A stretch of DNA of 64,000 nucleotides from Marinobacter panjinensis (lineage in GTDB: Bacteria; Pseudomonadota; Gammaproteobacteria; Pseudomonadales; Oleiphilaceae): the NCBI RefSeq assembly GCF_005298175.1, contig NZ_SZYH01000001.1, positions 2,542,001 through 2,606,000 of the forward strand. The letters are read 5' to 3'. Positions within the stretch are counted from its first letter, which is position 1. The number at the start of each line of letters is the position of its first letter. Of this stretch, positions 8,946 to 17,580 are shown one piece after another. A program made the translations under genes and the position numbers. The notes under the pieces are model-generated. The model did no database searches and was not told the DNA's origin. It saw only the letters and a program-made list of their open reading frames with translations.

Positions 8946-10124
8946 TTAGGGAGAGGGCCGCAAAGAATAAGCCCGCAAATGCGCCGCAAAATCCTCCAGG
9001 TACCGAATACCACTGGCCTCCGCCTCCCGGCACCACTGCATCAAAGCCTGAAGCTTCTCCTGCGGCTTCAGCCCACGGCGACGCCACAGCTCCTGCAATT
9101 CATGGCTCTTCTCATAAATCTGACGCAGCGTCGCATTGCGCTCCAGCACAGTGTCCAGGTGCTCCTTCTCCTTCGGCTTGATCAACGTCACCTCACGGGA
9201 CAGCAAGCGCTTCAGACTGCGGTAACGGGGACGAATTTCCTCATCCATCAGCGCCTTCTGCTGGCGCAACACCGGCTCCATCACCCGCTTACGGTACTGG
9301 CGCATAATGTCGAACCGGCTGTTGGTAATCGCCTGCACGGTTTCAACATCCACTTCCTGCTTACCGGGAACATAATGTGCAATCGGCCTGAAGCCCTTGG
9401 GTTTTGCCAGCCCGAAGAACTGGAACAGGCGAATGTAACCCCAACCGATATCCACTTCATACCAGCGACGGGAAAGCTTGGACGAATTGGGATAGGTATG
9501 GTGATTGTTGTGCAGCTCTTCGCCACCAATCAGGATTCCCCACGGCGAAATATTGCGGGCGTTGTCCGCACATTCAAAATTGCGATACCCCATGAAGTGG
9601 CCGATGCCGTTGACTACACCTGCGGCCCACACCGGAATCCACATCATCTGCACCGCCCAGATCCAGATGCCGTGAACACCGAACAGCAACAGGTCGATAA
9701 CGGCCATCAACTGAATGCCCAGCATGCGGTAGCGACTGTATACCCTGTTCTCCACCCAGTCTTCCGGGGTGCGCTGGCCGTAACGCTCGAGAGTTTCCGG
9801 AGTGCCGGCCTCGTCGTACAACTCAGCCCCTTCAAAAAGCACCTTGCGAATACCCAGAACCACAGGGCTGTGAGGATCTTCCTCGGTTTCGCACTTGGCA
9901 TGGTGCTTACGATGGATAGCCGTCCACTGTTTGGTGTTCTGCGCTGTGGTCAGCCATAGCCAGAAACGGAAGAAATGCGCCAGCACCGGATGCAGATCCA
10001 GTGAGTTATGGGCAGAATGGCGATGCAGGTAAAGCGTCACGCTGATAATGGTGATGTGGGTAAGACCCAGCGTAACCAGAATCAGCTGCATCACCGAAAG
10101 GTCCAGAAGACCGTTGTACCACAT
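8946..10124 (-). CDS. Acyl-CoA/fatty acid desaturase
   Basis: Membrane di-iron desaturase of 392 residues that would introduce a double bond into fatty acyl chains. All three histidine boxes are visible: HRHSAH, HRKHH and HNNHH (in EELHNNHHTYPN). Hydrophobic segments lie between them. The C-terminal 130 residues are charged and helical, which is unusual in length for a bare desaturase. I set the start at ATG 10124, where MWYNGLLDL begins seven bases after GAGGAAA; a longer frame upstream lacks hydrophobic or conserved character. The gene is divergent from mutM. Substrate and double-bond position cannot be read from sequence; a delta-9 type is likely. Confidence 0.87.
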   Translation of the reverse strand: MWYNGLLDLSVMQLILVTLGLTHITIISVTLYLHRHSAHNSLDLHPVLAHFFRFWLWLTTAQNTKQWTAIHRKHHAKCETEEDPHSPVVLGIRKVLFEGAELYDEAGTPETLERYGQRTPEDWVENRVYSRYRMLGIQLMAVIDLLLFGVHGIWIWAVQMMWIPVWAAGVVNGIGHFMGYRNFECADNARNISPWGILIGGEELHNNHHTYPNSSKLSRRWYEVDIGWGYIRLFQFFGLAKPKGFRPIAHYVPGKQEVDVETVQAITNSRFDIMRQYRKRVMEPVLRQQKALMDEEIRPRYRSLKRLLSREVTLIKPKEKEHLDTVLERNATLRQIYEKSHELQELWRRRGLKPQEKLQALMQWCREAEASGIRYLEDFAAHLRAYSLRPSP

Positions 10125-10331
10125 AGAAGTTTCCTCGTTCGAAATCACAAGGTTGCAAAGTGCATGACAGGAACAGACAGAAAGCCTGCGGCCTGGCGGA
10201 TCCGGTACTGCCCAACAACCGTATTCAGCCACTTTAGCGTACAGTTGTTAGCCGAAACAACCGTATTTGGCTGTCATTTTGTTACTGATCACTCATGTCC
10301 GTTCCCGCACATACGATTGGAGTAAATGGCC

Positions 10332-11156
10332 TTGCCAGAACTACCAGAAGTGGAAACCACCCGCCGAGGCATCGCGCCGCATTGTGAAAACCGGACCATC
10401 ACTCACGTCACCGTGCGTGATGGCCGCCTGCGCTGGCCGGTACCGGGCAATCTGGCGGAGTTGCTGGAAGGCGCCGTGATCCACACCGTGGACCGCCGGG
10501 CAAAATATCTGCTTATTGGTGTAAGCTCGGCCACCGTAGCGGGCACGCTCATCGTGCACCTGGGCATGTCTGGCAGCCTGCGGGTGATCACCGACCAGAG
10601 CGAGCCTCTGCTACACGACCATATTGAACTGGAGCTGGACAACGGCATTCGCCTGCGTTTTAACGATCCACGCCGGTTCGGCTGCTGGCTGTGGTCGGAA
10701 ACCCCGGACCAGCACCCGCTGATTGCCCGCCTGGGACCGGAACCCCTGGCGCCGGAATTCAATGGCCGCCTGCTCTATCACCTGTCACGTGGCAGGAAAA
10801 CACCGGTCAAGTCCTTCATTATGGATAACCACGTGGTTGTGGGTGTTGGCAACATCTACGCCAACGAAGCGCTGTTCAAGGCCGGCATCCACCCCCGCCG
10901 CGCCGCCGGCCGTATCAGCCTGGACCGTTACAATCGCCTGGTGGAGGCCATCCGCGAAACCCTCAGCGCCGCCATCCTGATGGGCGGAACCACCCTGAGG
11001 GACTTCGTGAACAGCGACGGCAAGCCCGGCTATTTCGCCCAGTCGCTTCTGGTGTACGGCCGCACCGGTGAGCCCTGCAAGGAATGTGGACACACGTTGA
11101 AGGAAATCCGGATGAACCAGCGCTCGACGGTTTATTGCAGCAAATGCCAGCGATAG
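10332..11156 (+). CDS. mutM: Formamidopyrimidine-DNA glycosylase (TTG start)
   Basis: Base-excision enzyme that removes 8-oxoguanine. The mature protein must begin with Pro-Glu, because the N-terminal proline is the catalytic nucleophile. An ATG at 10326 would give [11 protein letters not shown] and bury that proline; the TTG at 10332 gives [13 protein letters not shown] at 10319-10322 is nine bases from the TTG but only three from the ATG, which also favours the TTG. The product has 274 residues, with the Lys of RRAKYLL and a C-terminal zinc finger (CKECG ... CSKCQR) on the expected C-x2-C spacing. It is divergent from the desaturase gene. Confidence 0.95.
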   Translation: MPELPEVETTRRGIAPHCENRTITHVTVRDGRLRWPVPGNLAELLEGAVIHTVDRRAKYLLIGVSSATVAGTLIVHLGMSGSLRVITDQSEPLLHDHIELELDNGIRLRFNDPRRFGCWLWSETPDQHPLIARLGPEPLAPEFNGRLLYHLSRGRKTPVKSFIMDNHVVVGVGNIYANEALFKAGIHPRRAAGRISLDRYNRLVEAIRETLSAAILMGGTTLRDFVNSDGKPGYFAQSLLVYGRTGEPCKECGHTLKEIRMNQRSTVYCSKCQR

Positions 11157-11284
11157 ACAACGACCAGACAACTATTGAAACAGAAAAATCGTTTGAAAAT
11201 ACGCAAATATGATTCATAGTTAACAGAGTATCCATAATTGTCAGCTACAATACGCTGTAGATTTATCGCCAGGAGTAACAAGAA

Positions 11285-11617
11285 ATGACCGGTAAGATCT
11301 CCCACATCGTTATTACAGCCGTAGCGGTTTGCCTGCTGGCGTTTTCCTCTGTCGGCCATGCCCGGGCCATTGATGAAGAGCCCTCCGCACTGGCAATGAC
11401 CGGCGACGCCCTGTTCGTTCGTCCGGCCCTGCTTGCCACCACCATTATCGGAAGCGCCGTTTACCTGGTGTCGCTGCCTTTCTCCGCACTCGGCGGCAAT
11501 GCCGGTGAAGCCGGTGAAGTGCTGGTTGTTGGCCCGGCCAGGGCCACCTTCGTGCGCTGCCTCGGCTGCACCCGGACCGGCAAAAAGCCCGAGACCATTG
11601 AGCAGGGCGCCAACTGA
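11285..11617 (+). CDS. Small exported or membrane protein of unknown function
   Basis: Protein of 110 residues that I do not recognise by name. It opens with a signal-peptide-like segment ending GHARA, has a second hydrophobic stretch (ALLATTIIGSAVYLVSLPF), and a Gly-rich segment before RCLGCTRTG, a Cys pair near the C-terminus. AGGAG lies eight bases before the ATG. The gene is followed by a clear terminator and so forms its own unit. It may be an envelope protein with one anchoring helix; function unknown. Confidence 0.75.
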   Translation: MTGKISHIVITAVAVCLLAFSSVGHARAIDEEPSALAMTGDALFVRPALLATTIIGSAVYLVSLPFSALGGNAGEAGEVLVVGPARATFVRCLGCTRTGKKPETIEQGAN

Positions 11618-11655
11618 TCCGTAGAAACCCGCCTTGCCAATTTAGGCATTATTCG

Positions 11656-11693
11656 GCAGCCTGAAGACCAATCAACTTCAGGCTGTTTTTGTT
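11656..11693 (+). terminator. Rho-independent terminator before yrfG
   Basis: Arms CAGCCTGAAG (11657-11666) and CTTCAGGCTG (11676-11685) pair perfectly over a nine-base loop and are followed by TTTTTGTTT. It ends the small exported-protein gene. The downstream yrfG start codon falls directly after the T-tract. Confidence 0.9.
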
Positions 11694-11694
11694 T

Positions 11695-12384
11695 ATGGTG
11701 AACTGGCACTCCCTCGATACCGTGTTCCTGGATATGGACGGAACGCTGCTCGACCTGCATTTCGACAACCACTTCTGGCTCGAACACCTGCCCAGGCGTT
11801 ATGCCGAGCACAACAACCTCAGCCCTGAAGAAGCGCGCAACACCATTATTCCCATGATCATGGCCGAACGTGGTTCCCTGAACTGGTACTGCACCGACTA
11901 CTGGAGTGAACGCCTGAACCTGGATATCACCGGGCTCAAGGCCGAAGTGGGCGAGCGCATCGGCTATCGGCCCCATGTCACGGATTTTCTCGATGCGGTG
12001 AAAAGCACCGGCCTGCGTTCGGTGATCGTTACCAACTGCCATCCGGACCCACTCAGCCTGAAACTGCAGCGCACTGGTCTGGACAGCCGGGTGGACAACA
12101 TCATTTCCAGCCACCAACTGGGAAAACCCAAGGAAGATCCAGCCTTCTGGCAGGACCTTGCCCGACTTGAACCCTACCGGCTCACCACCACCCTGATGGT
12201 CGACGACAGCTTCCCGGTACTGGAAAGCGCCCGAACTGCCGGCATCGCCCAGTGTCTGGCCATCCTGGCACCGGACAGCAAACAGGCCGCCCGGGACAAA
12301 CACCCGGACATCCCCTCGATCCATCACTTCGATGAAATCCTGCCAGCCCTGCGTCAGCGCCAACCCCTGCCATCAGGCCAGTGA
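11695..12384 (+). CDS. yrfG: GMP/IMP 5'-nucleotidase, HAD family
   Basis: HAD-superfamily phosphatase of 229 residues, orthologous by context to YrfG, which dephosphorylates purine monophosphates. It carries motif I DMDGTLLD, motif II VTNCHPD, the Lys of GKPKEDP, and motif IV MVDDSFPV. The next genes, hslR-hslO-pckA, follow in the same order as in Escherichia coli. The start is odd: the ATG at 11695 lies at the end of the T-tract of the preceding terminator with no visible Shine-Dalgarno sequence. A later start would remove the catalytic Asp, so initiation must occur here or at the TTG/GTG alternatives within a few bases. Confidence 0.88.
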   Translation: MVNWHSLDTVFLDMDGTLLDLHFDNHFWLEHLPRRYAEHNNLSPEEARNTIIPMIMAERGSLNWYCTDYWSERLNLDITGLKAEVGERIGYRPHVTDFLDAVKSTGLRSVIVTNCHPDPLSLKLQRTGLDSRVDNIISSHQLGKPKEDPAFWQDLARLEPYRLTTTLMVDDSFPVLESARTAGIAQCLAILAPDSKQAARDKHPDIPSIHHFDEILPALRQRQPLPSGQ

Positions 12385-12425
12385 GCCAGCTATACTATGG
12401 CTATACGCTCATTAGGTGAGGAGAC

Positions 12426-12833
12426 ATGACGGCAACCACCACTGACGACACCCGCGTAAGACTCGACAAATGGCTGTGGGCAGCGCGCTTCTACAAAACC
12501 CGCAACCTCGCCAAGCAGGCCATCGAGGGGGGCAAGGTTCACTACAACAGCCAGCGAACCAAACCCGGCAAACTGGTGGAGCCCGGCGCCAAGGTCACCC
12601 TGCGGCAGGGATGGCAGGAGCGCATCATTATCGTGGACGACATCAGTGAACGTCGTCGGGGGGCGCAGGAAGCACAACAGCTCTACCACGAAACGGAAGA
12701 CAGCGTGAAGCGCCGGGAAGAGCTCTCGTGGCAGCGCAAAACCATGCAGGCGGCGCAGTTGCCACCGGCCCGACGGCCCTCCAAGAAAGACCGCCGGGAC
12801 ATTCAGCGCTTCCGCGAACAGAACGGGCTTTGA
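12426..12833 (+). CDS. hslR: Heat-shock protein 15, ribosome rescue factor
   Basis: S4-domain RNA-binding protein of 135 residues. Hsp15 binds 50S subunits that carry stalled peptidyl-tRNA. The N-terminal S4 fold is clear (RLDKWLWAARFYKTR), followed by a basic C-terminal tail rich in Arg and Lys, as in the family. GAGG lies four to seven bases before the ATG. It lies between yrfG and hslO as in enterobacteria. Confidence 0.93.
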   Translation: MTATTTDDTRVRLDKWLWAARFYKTRNLAKQAIEGGKVHYNSQRTKPGKLVEPGAKVTLRQGWQERIIIVDDISERRRGAQEAQQLYHETEDSVKRREELSWQRKTMQAAQLPPARRPSKKDRRDIQRFREQNGL

Positions 12834-12886
12834 TGTCCTGCCCCACAGATTACCGATTCCGACTTTAACGCTCAGGAGAAAACACC

Positions 12887-13741
12887 ATGGCATCCCGGGA
12901 CCAGTTCCAGCGATTTATTTTTGAAGACAGCCAGGTCCGGGGAGCCTGGGTGAAGCTCAACGACAGCTATAGTGAAATCGGCAACCAGGCGCCGTATCCC
13001 GCCTCTGTAAGGCGCATTCTTGGAGAATCACTGGCCGCCAGCGTACTGATGAGCACCACCCTCAAATTTGAAGGCACCCTCTCTTTGCAGGCCCAGGGCA
13101 AAGGGCCGCTGCGCACCCTGATGGCCGAGTGTAGTCACGACCGCTTCATCCGTGGCCTTGCCCGATACGACGAGCACGCCGTTACCGAGGATTCCCTGGA
13201 CGCACTGCTGGGCGAAGGCAGCATGGCCATCACCATCTCGCCAGACAAAGGCCAGCGTTATCAGGGCGTGGTGCCCAGAGAAGAAGAAAATCTGGCCGAC
13301 TGCCTGGCAGAATACTTCGAGCGCTCGGAACAGATCCCCACCAGCTTCTTCCTGTTTGCCGACGACAACTGCAGTGCCGGCCTGATGCTGCAGAAAATGC
13401 CCGGCAACACCGAACATGATTCCGACCTCTGGGACCGCCTGAACCACCTGGCCAGCACCGTGGAAGCCGAGGAGCTGCTGGGGCTGGACAGTGAATCCTT
13501 GCTCTACCGACTGTTCCACGAAGAGACTGTGCGCCTGTTCGACGCCGAAACGGTCGCCTTCCGCTGCAGTTGCTCACGGGAACGGACCCTGGGCGCACTG
13601 GAGGGCATCGGCCAGGAAGAGTGCTACAGTATCCTTGAGGAACAGGGTTCCATCGAGATGGATTGCCAGTTCTGTCACGCTCACTATCGCTTCGATAGAA
13701 ATGATATTGATCATCTTTTCACCGGCCATACGTTACACTGA
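12887..13741 (+). CDS. hslO: Redox-regulated chaperone Hsp33
   Basis: Cytoplasmic holdase chaperone switched on by oxidation; 284 residues. The zinc-binding redox switch is near the C-terminus: CSCSRE (Cys-x-Cys) and, about 30 residues later, CQFC (Cys-x2-Cys). AGGAG lies upstream of the ATG at 12887. The gene follows hslR by 53 bases and precedes pckA, and may be co-transcribed with hslR. Confidence 0.95.
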   Translation: MASRDQFQRFIFEDSQVRGAWVKLNDSYSEIGNQAPYPASVRRILGESLAASVLMSTTLKFEGTLSLQAQGKGPLRTLMAECSHDRFIRGLARYDEHAVTEDSLDALLGEGSMAITISPDKGQRYQGVVPREEENLADCLAEYFERSEQIPTSFFLFADDNCSAGLMLQKMPGNTEHDSDLWDRLNHLASTVEAEELLGLDSESLLYRLFHEETVRLFDAETVAFRCSCSRERTLGALEGIGQEECYSILEEQGSIEMDCQFCHAHYRFDRNDIDHLFTGHTLH

Positions 13742-13915
13742 ACACCCGACTGAAAGGCCCGGAACCCAGTCATAGCGCGGCTTCCGGGGCAGTCGTTTTT
13801 TACCGGCGTCTCTGGCATAATAGCGCGCCTGAACTGACCCGATTGCTCAGATTTCCGTCAATTTTCAGGGGGACGGCTTGAGCAATGACGATCACATCCC
13901 GAGGGCGAGGTCGAA

Positions 13916-15448
13916 GTGAGTAACACTTATAATGATCTGTGTGCAGCACGACTGGTCGAGCTGGCACTGGAAAGACGTGAAGGCCAGCTGGCCGCAAACG
14001 GTTCACTGGTAGTAAAAACCGGCGAACGCACCGGCCGGTCCCCGATGGACCGCTACATCGTGGAGGAGCCAAGCACCTCTGACGACATCCACTGGGGCCC
14101 CATCAACCGCCCGTTCGACGCGGAAAAATTTGATGCCCTCTGGGATCGCGTTGAAGCCAACATTGCCGAGAAAGACAGCTTTGTAAGCCACGTACACGTC
14201 GGCTCTGACCCGGAACACTACCTGCCGGTGCGCATGACCACCGAAACCGCCTGGCAGAACCTGTTTGGCCAGAACCTGTTCATCCGTCCTGACAATTTCA
14301 ACCCGGCGGACAAGCAGGAATGGCAGATCCTCAACGTTGCCAACTTCGAATGTGTGCCCGAGCGTGACGGCACCAATAGCAACGGCTGCGTAATCATTAA
14401 CTTTGCCAAGCGCAAGGTACTGCTGGCGGGCATGCACTACGCTGGCGAGATGAAAAAGGCCATGTTCTCGGTTCAGAACTTCCTGCTGCCGGAAAAAGAC
14501 GTGCTGCCCATGCACTGCTCCGCCAACGTGGGCGAAGACGGCGAAACCTGCCTGTTCTTCGGCCTCTCTGGCACCGGAAAAACCACCCTCTCCGCCGACC
14601 CCGAGCGCTTCCTGATCGGCGATGACGAGCACGGCTGGGGCCCAGGCACCGTCTTCAACATCGAAGGTGGCTGCTACGCCAAGTGTATCGACCTGAGCCG
14701 AAAGAACGAACCCATTATCTGGGACGCTATCCGCTTTGGTGCCCTGGTTGAAAACGTCACCATCGACCCGGAGACCCGCGAGCCAGACTACACCGACGTC
14801 TCCCTCACCGAAAACTCCCGCTGCGCTTACCCGCTGGAGCACGTTGAGAAGCGCGTGATCGAAAACCGCGCCGGCGAGCCGTCACACATTGTTTTCCTGA
14901 CCTGCGACATGACAGGCGTACTGCCGCCCGTGTCCGTCCTCAGCAAAGAAGCTGCGGCCTACCACTTCCTCAGTGGCTATACCGCATTGGTGGGCTCTAC
15001 GGAAATGGGCTCCTCTTCCAAACTGAAAGCCACCTTCTCCACCTGCTTCGGCGCACCCTTCTTCCCGCGTCCCGCCGGCGTATACGCCGAGCTGCTGATG
15101 AAGCGCATGGAGGAGTTTGGCAGCAAGGTCTTCCTGGTCAACACCGGCTGGACCGGCGGCCCCCACGGCGTGGGCGAGCGCTTCAGCATTCCCACCACCC
15201 GTGGCATTATCGCCGCCATCCAGAATGGCGACCTGGACGATGCCGAAACCGAGCACCTCCCCACCCTGAACCTGGAGGTGCCAGTAGACGTCCCTGGCGT
15301 AGACAACAACCTGCTGAACCCGCGCAACACCTGGGCCAGCAAGGAAGACTATGACGCCAAAGCCGCCGAACTGATCGGCCAGTTTGTTGAGAACTTCAAG
15401 AAGTTTGATGTTTCCGACGCCATTATAAAGGCCGGGCCGAAAGCATAA
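13916..15448 (+). CDS. pckA: ATP-dependent phosphoenolpyruvate carboxykinase
   Basis: Gluconeogenic enzyme converting oxaloacetate and ATP to PEP, CO2 and ADP; 510 residues. The P-loop is [13 protein letters not shown], the metal-binding segment is [10 protein letters not shown], and the substrate region [12 protein letters not shown] is present. The start is GTG at 13916 with GCGAGG five bases upstream; no ATG in this frame comes before the conserved N-terminus. The gene is followed by a strong terminator and marks the left edge of the accessory region. Confidence 0.96.
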   Translation: MSNTYNDLCAARLVELALERREGQLAANGSLVVKTGERTGRSPMDRYIVEEPSTSDDIHWGPINRPFDAEKFDALWDRVEANIAEKDSFVSHVHVGSDPEHYLPVRMTTETAWQNLFGQNLFIRPDNFNPADKQEWQILNVANFECVPERDGTNSNGCVIINFAKRKVLLAGMHYAGEMKKAMFSVQNFLLPEKDVLPMHCSANVGEDGETCLFFGLSGTGKTTLSADPERFLIGDDEHGWGPGTVFNIEGGCYAKCIDLSRKNEPIIWDAIRFGALVENVTIDPETREPDYTDVSLTENSRCAYPLEHVEKRVIENRAGEPSHIVFLTCDMTGVLPPVSVLSKEAAAYHFLSGYTALVGSTEMGSSSKLKATFSTCFGAPFFPRPAGVYAELLMKRMEEFGSKVFLVNTGWTGGPHGVGERFSIPTTRGIIAAIQNGDLDDAETEHLPTLNLEVPVDVPGVDNNLLNPRNTWASKEDYDAKAAELIGQFVENFKKFDVSDAIIKAGPKA

Positions 15449-15461
15449 GCCCGCTTTAACC

Positions 15462-15501
15462 GAAAAAAGCGCCCTACTCTTGGAGTACGGCGCTTTTTTT
15501 G
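15462..15501 (+). terminator. Rho-independent terminator of pckA
   Basis: AAAAAAGCGCC and GGCGCTTTTTTT form the outer stem, with inner TACTC/GAGTA pairing, immediately after the pckA stop. The A-tract and T-tract are symmetric, so it could also act on the opposite strand. Confidence 0.92.
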
Positions 15502-15579
15502 TGTCTTTCTTACACGAATGCGTCAGTAAAAACGGGAAAATAGTCGTGGCGACTCATATACTGATGTTAGAGGTTTTAT

Positions 15580-15817
15580 ATGAGTTGGGAATACTCGAAG
15601 TACAAGGCCAGATGTGAAAGCTGTGGACATGAAAGTTTTTGCATTCGAGGCTCCGACGACTGGGGCCAATCTTCCACTGCATGGGATGGATTTGAAGCTC
15701 GTCAACCTGACGCCACCAGCGTTGGAACAAAGAGGGCTGATGCCCGAGCATATGAGTCCCGTTTGTTCGTGCGGAAACTCAAAAATTCAAAGTGGTGAGT
15801 ACGTCGGTGAGGTTTGA
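15580..15817 (+). pseudogene. Frameshifted small zinc-ribbon protein gene
   Basis: The first frame (from ATG 15580) encodes MSWEYSKYKARCESCGHE and continues to GTKRADAR, with a C-x2-C pair, then loses sense and stops near 15798. The +1 frame carries the natural-looking ending PVCSCGNSKI...GEYVGEV and stops at 15817. Joining the frames near 15750-15760 gives a zinc-ribbon-like protein of about 78 residues with Cys pairs at both ends. This indicates a one-base frameshift or a sequencing error. From memory, small proteins of this type occur in scattered proteobacteria. The gene ends 11 bases before the attC-like site, as an integron cassette gene would. Confidence 0.6.
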
Positions 15818-15827
15818 TCCGGCACAA

Positions 15828-15905
15828 CTCTAACAATTCACGTCAGTACGCGGCCATTGGCCGCCGGACGCCCCTGACGGGCCGCCGCTGCGCTCCGCGT
15901 TATAT
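15828..15905 (+). other. attC-like site (integron cassette recombination site candidate)
   Basis: A 78-base element begins with CTCTAACAATTC, close to the attC inverse core RYYYAAC, and ends with GCGTTATAT, close to the core GTTRRRY; each core deviates at one position. The interior is GC-rich and self-complementary (GCGGCCATTGGCCGC; CGTCAG with CTGACG). It starts 11 bases after one small gene stop and ends 26 bases before the next small gene start, the spacing expected between cassettes. No integrase gene is in the window. Confidence 0.5.
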
Positions 15906-15931
15906 TTCTTAAACCTCAATCAAGGAAGATC

Positions 15932-16140
15932 ATGAGAATATCGACATTAGCCCTAATCGTTCTCTGCCTATTCATGGGCTTCACTTTTTGGGTTATGGAA
16001 GGCGCAGAGTAGTCGCTTTTGGCTTTTGGTACCCAACTCATGTCGAGCCCAGACACTGCTCAGGTCGTCATTGATCTCTATATTCTTGCCGCGCTGGCTT
16101 GTGTTTGGATGTACCAGGACGCCAAAAGCCGCGGCAGTAC
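15932..16140 (+). pseudogene. DUF2834-like small membrane protein, interrupted and truncated
   Basis: From ATG 15932 (AAGGA five bases upstream) the frame reads a membrane helix, ALIVLCLFMGFTFW, then meets TAG at 16010-16012. The same frame continues past the stop through GTQLMSSPDTAQVVIDLY and CVWMYQDAKSRGSTG, which resembles the second half of DUF2834-type proteins. The third hydrophobic segment expected after KSRG is missing, because the sequence passes into the end of the efflux-pump gene on the other strand. So the gene is broken twice: an in-frame stop and a lost 3' end. Alternatively the 26-residue peptide is a gene of its own. The family assignment is from remembered pattern. Confidence 0.5.
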
Positions 16141-16167
16141 GGGGCCGATGGCTGACGGAAAGCGCCT

Positions 16168-17559
16168 TCAGGGCGATTTTGCGGCTGCAACAGGCGCGCC
16201 TGGGAGCCATAGGCTCATGAGGGCGGACAGCGCAATGGCAACGGTAAACAGCCGGATCATGACGTCGTGGCGCGCCACGCTGACGATTTGATCGTGTCCC
16301 AGGACCGCGCCGAGAACCAGTATACTCAGAATGCCGCCCAGATAACGCATCGTGGAACTGACCCCGGCTGCCATTCCAACCTGTCCAGGCTCCACGGCGC
16401 TCATCGAGGCTGACTGTGCAGGCGCGTTGCACAAGCCAAGGCCCAACCCAGACACCAGCAGGGCTGGCATCGCGCCCTGCGGGGACTCAAACGAACCCAG
16501 ACCCCATAGCTGACCAACGCCTGACAGCAGCAACACACTTCCCAAAAGCGCCGCACTCCGTGCGCCGATCCGGTCGGTCAGTTGTCCACCCAATGGCGCG
16601 GCAACGACCATGCCTATCATCATGACGAAGAGCATGTAGCCAATGTCGCGTGGCTCCGTCACGCGGAATACGGAAAAGAATTGCGGTAACTGAAACAGCA
16701 AACCATACATCGCAAAGTTCTGCAGAGCGATTATCAGCGTTCCCGCAGCAAAGGGGGACAGGGAAAACAGGTGCGGATCAAAGACCGGTGCTGAGGTTTT
16801 CGACTCCCATTTGACGAAGGCTGCTCCGGCAACGGCCGCCGCCAGAACCACGGCCATGAACACAGTGCCTTCAACTTTGCTGGCCACGATCAGCAACGCC
16901 AGTGACAGCGCCAGCAGCCCGATGCCCATAAAATCCAGCGATCTTGTCAGCTTTCTCAGCGGGCGCTGTGCCGCTGTGTTTTCCGCAGGCAGGGGATACC
17001 GATGCAGCAGAAGCGCGGAGACGGCCAGAAAGGGCACATTGGCAACAAAAACAGCACGCCAGCCAAAAAGGCTCACGATCTCGCCACCCAGGACGGGGCC
17101 GCAGGCTGCGGCAATTGCCATCGTAGCGCCAAACAGGCCAAAGATACGGCCACGTCGCTCTGGGGGCACATGCAGGCGCAACAGGGCGAGGGTTGCCGGA
17201 ACCACCAGGGCACCGGCTACCGCCATCAGGCAGCGCGAGAGAAACAGGAAGCTCAAATCCTGCGCCAGGACCCCGAAAGCCGCGCCGATCAAATAAAGGC
17301 CAATACCTGTCCACAGGATGCGCGAATGCCCGACGACATCGCTTATCTTTCCCGCCGGCCCCAGGCAAACCACGTTGACAACCAGATAACCGGTGACCAG
17401 CAGGCCCGTGATCAAAACGAGATCCGCACTGATTCCGAGGCTGATGGACGGCAGCGCCACGGCGATCAGTGTCGAACCCAGTGGCGCCTGGGCCGACGCC
17501 ATCAGCAGGCCCGCCGTACTCGCGGCAGTCATTCGGATGGCAGCGTTGTTGGCGCTCAA
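16168..17559 (-). CDS. MFS efflux transporter, DHA2 (EmrB/QacA-like) family
   Basis: Proton-driven drug exporter candidate of 463 residues with about 14 predicted membrane helices. Family marks include GPAGKISDVVGHSRIL in the loop between helices 2 and 3, the RCLMAVAGALVVPATLALL segment, and GPVLGGEIVSLFGWRAVF (motif C region). The start is probably TTG at 17559 with GGGA eight bases upstream; an ATG nine codons later is possible. It lies 21 bases downstream of the ATP-grasp subunit gene, so it is the last gene of a three-gene operon with the split dikinase. Pairing a modifying phosphotransferase with a pump suggests detoxification or product export; this is inference. Confidence 0.85.
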   Translation of the reverse strand: MSANNAAIRMTAASTAGLLMASAQAPLGSTLIAVALPSISLGISADLVLITGLLVTGYLVVNVVCLGPAGKISDVVGHSRILWTGIGLYLIGAAFGVLAQDLSFLFLSRCLMAVAGALVVPATLALLRLHVPPERRGRIFGLFGATMAIAAACGPVLGGEIVSLFGWRAVFVANVPFLAVSALLLHRYPLPAENTAAQRPLRKLTRSLDFMGIGLLALSLALLIVASKVEGTVFMAVVLAAAVAGAAFVKWESKTSAPVFDPHLFSLSPFAAGTLIIALQNFAMYGLLFQLPQFFSVFRVTEPRDIGYMLFVMMIGMVVAAPLGGQLTDRIGARSAALLGSVLLLSGVGQLWGLGSFESPQGAMPALLVSGLGLGLCNAPAQSASMSAVEPGQVGMAAGVSSTMRYLGGILSILVLGAVLGHDQIVSVARHDVMIRLFTVAIALSALMSLWLPGAPVAAAKSP

Positions 17560-17580
17560 AGTGTCGTCCCGATGTTATCG

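Noticed and set aside
13757-13800. Possible terminator between hslO and pckA
   Set aside because: A seven-base stem with a 17-base loop, and the T-run is separated from the stem by several bases; too weak to annotate.
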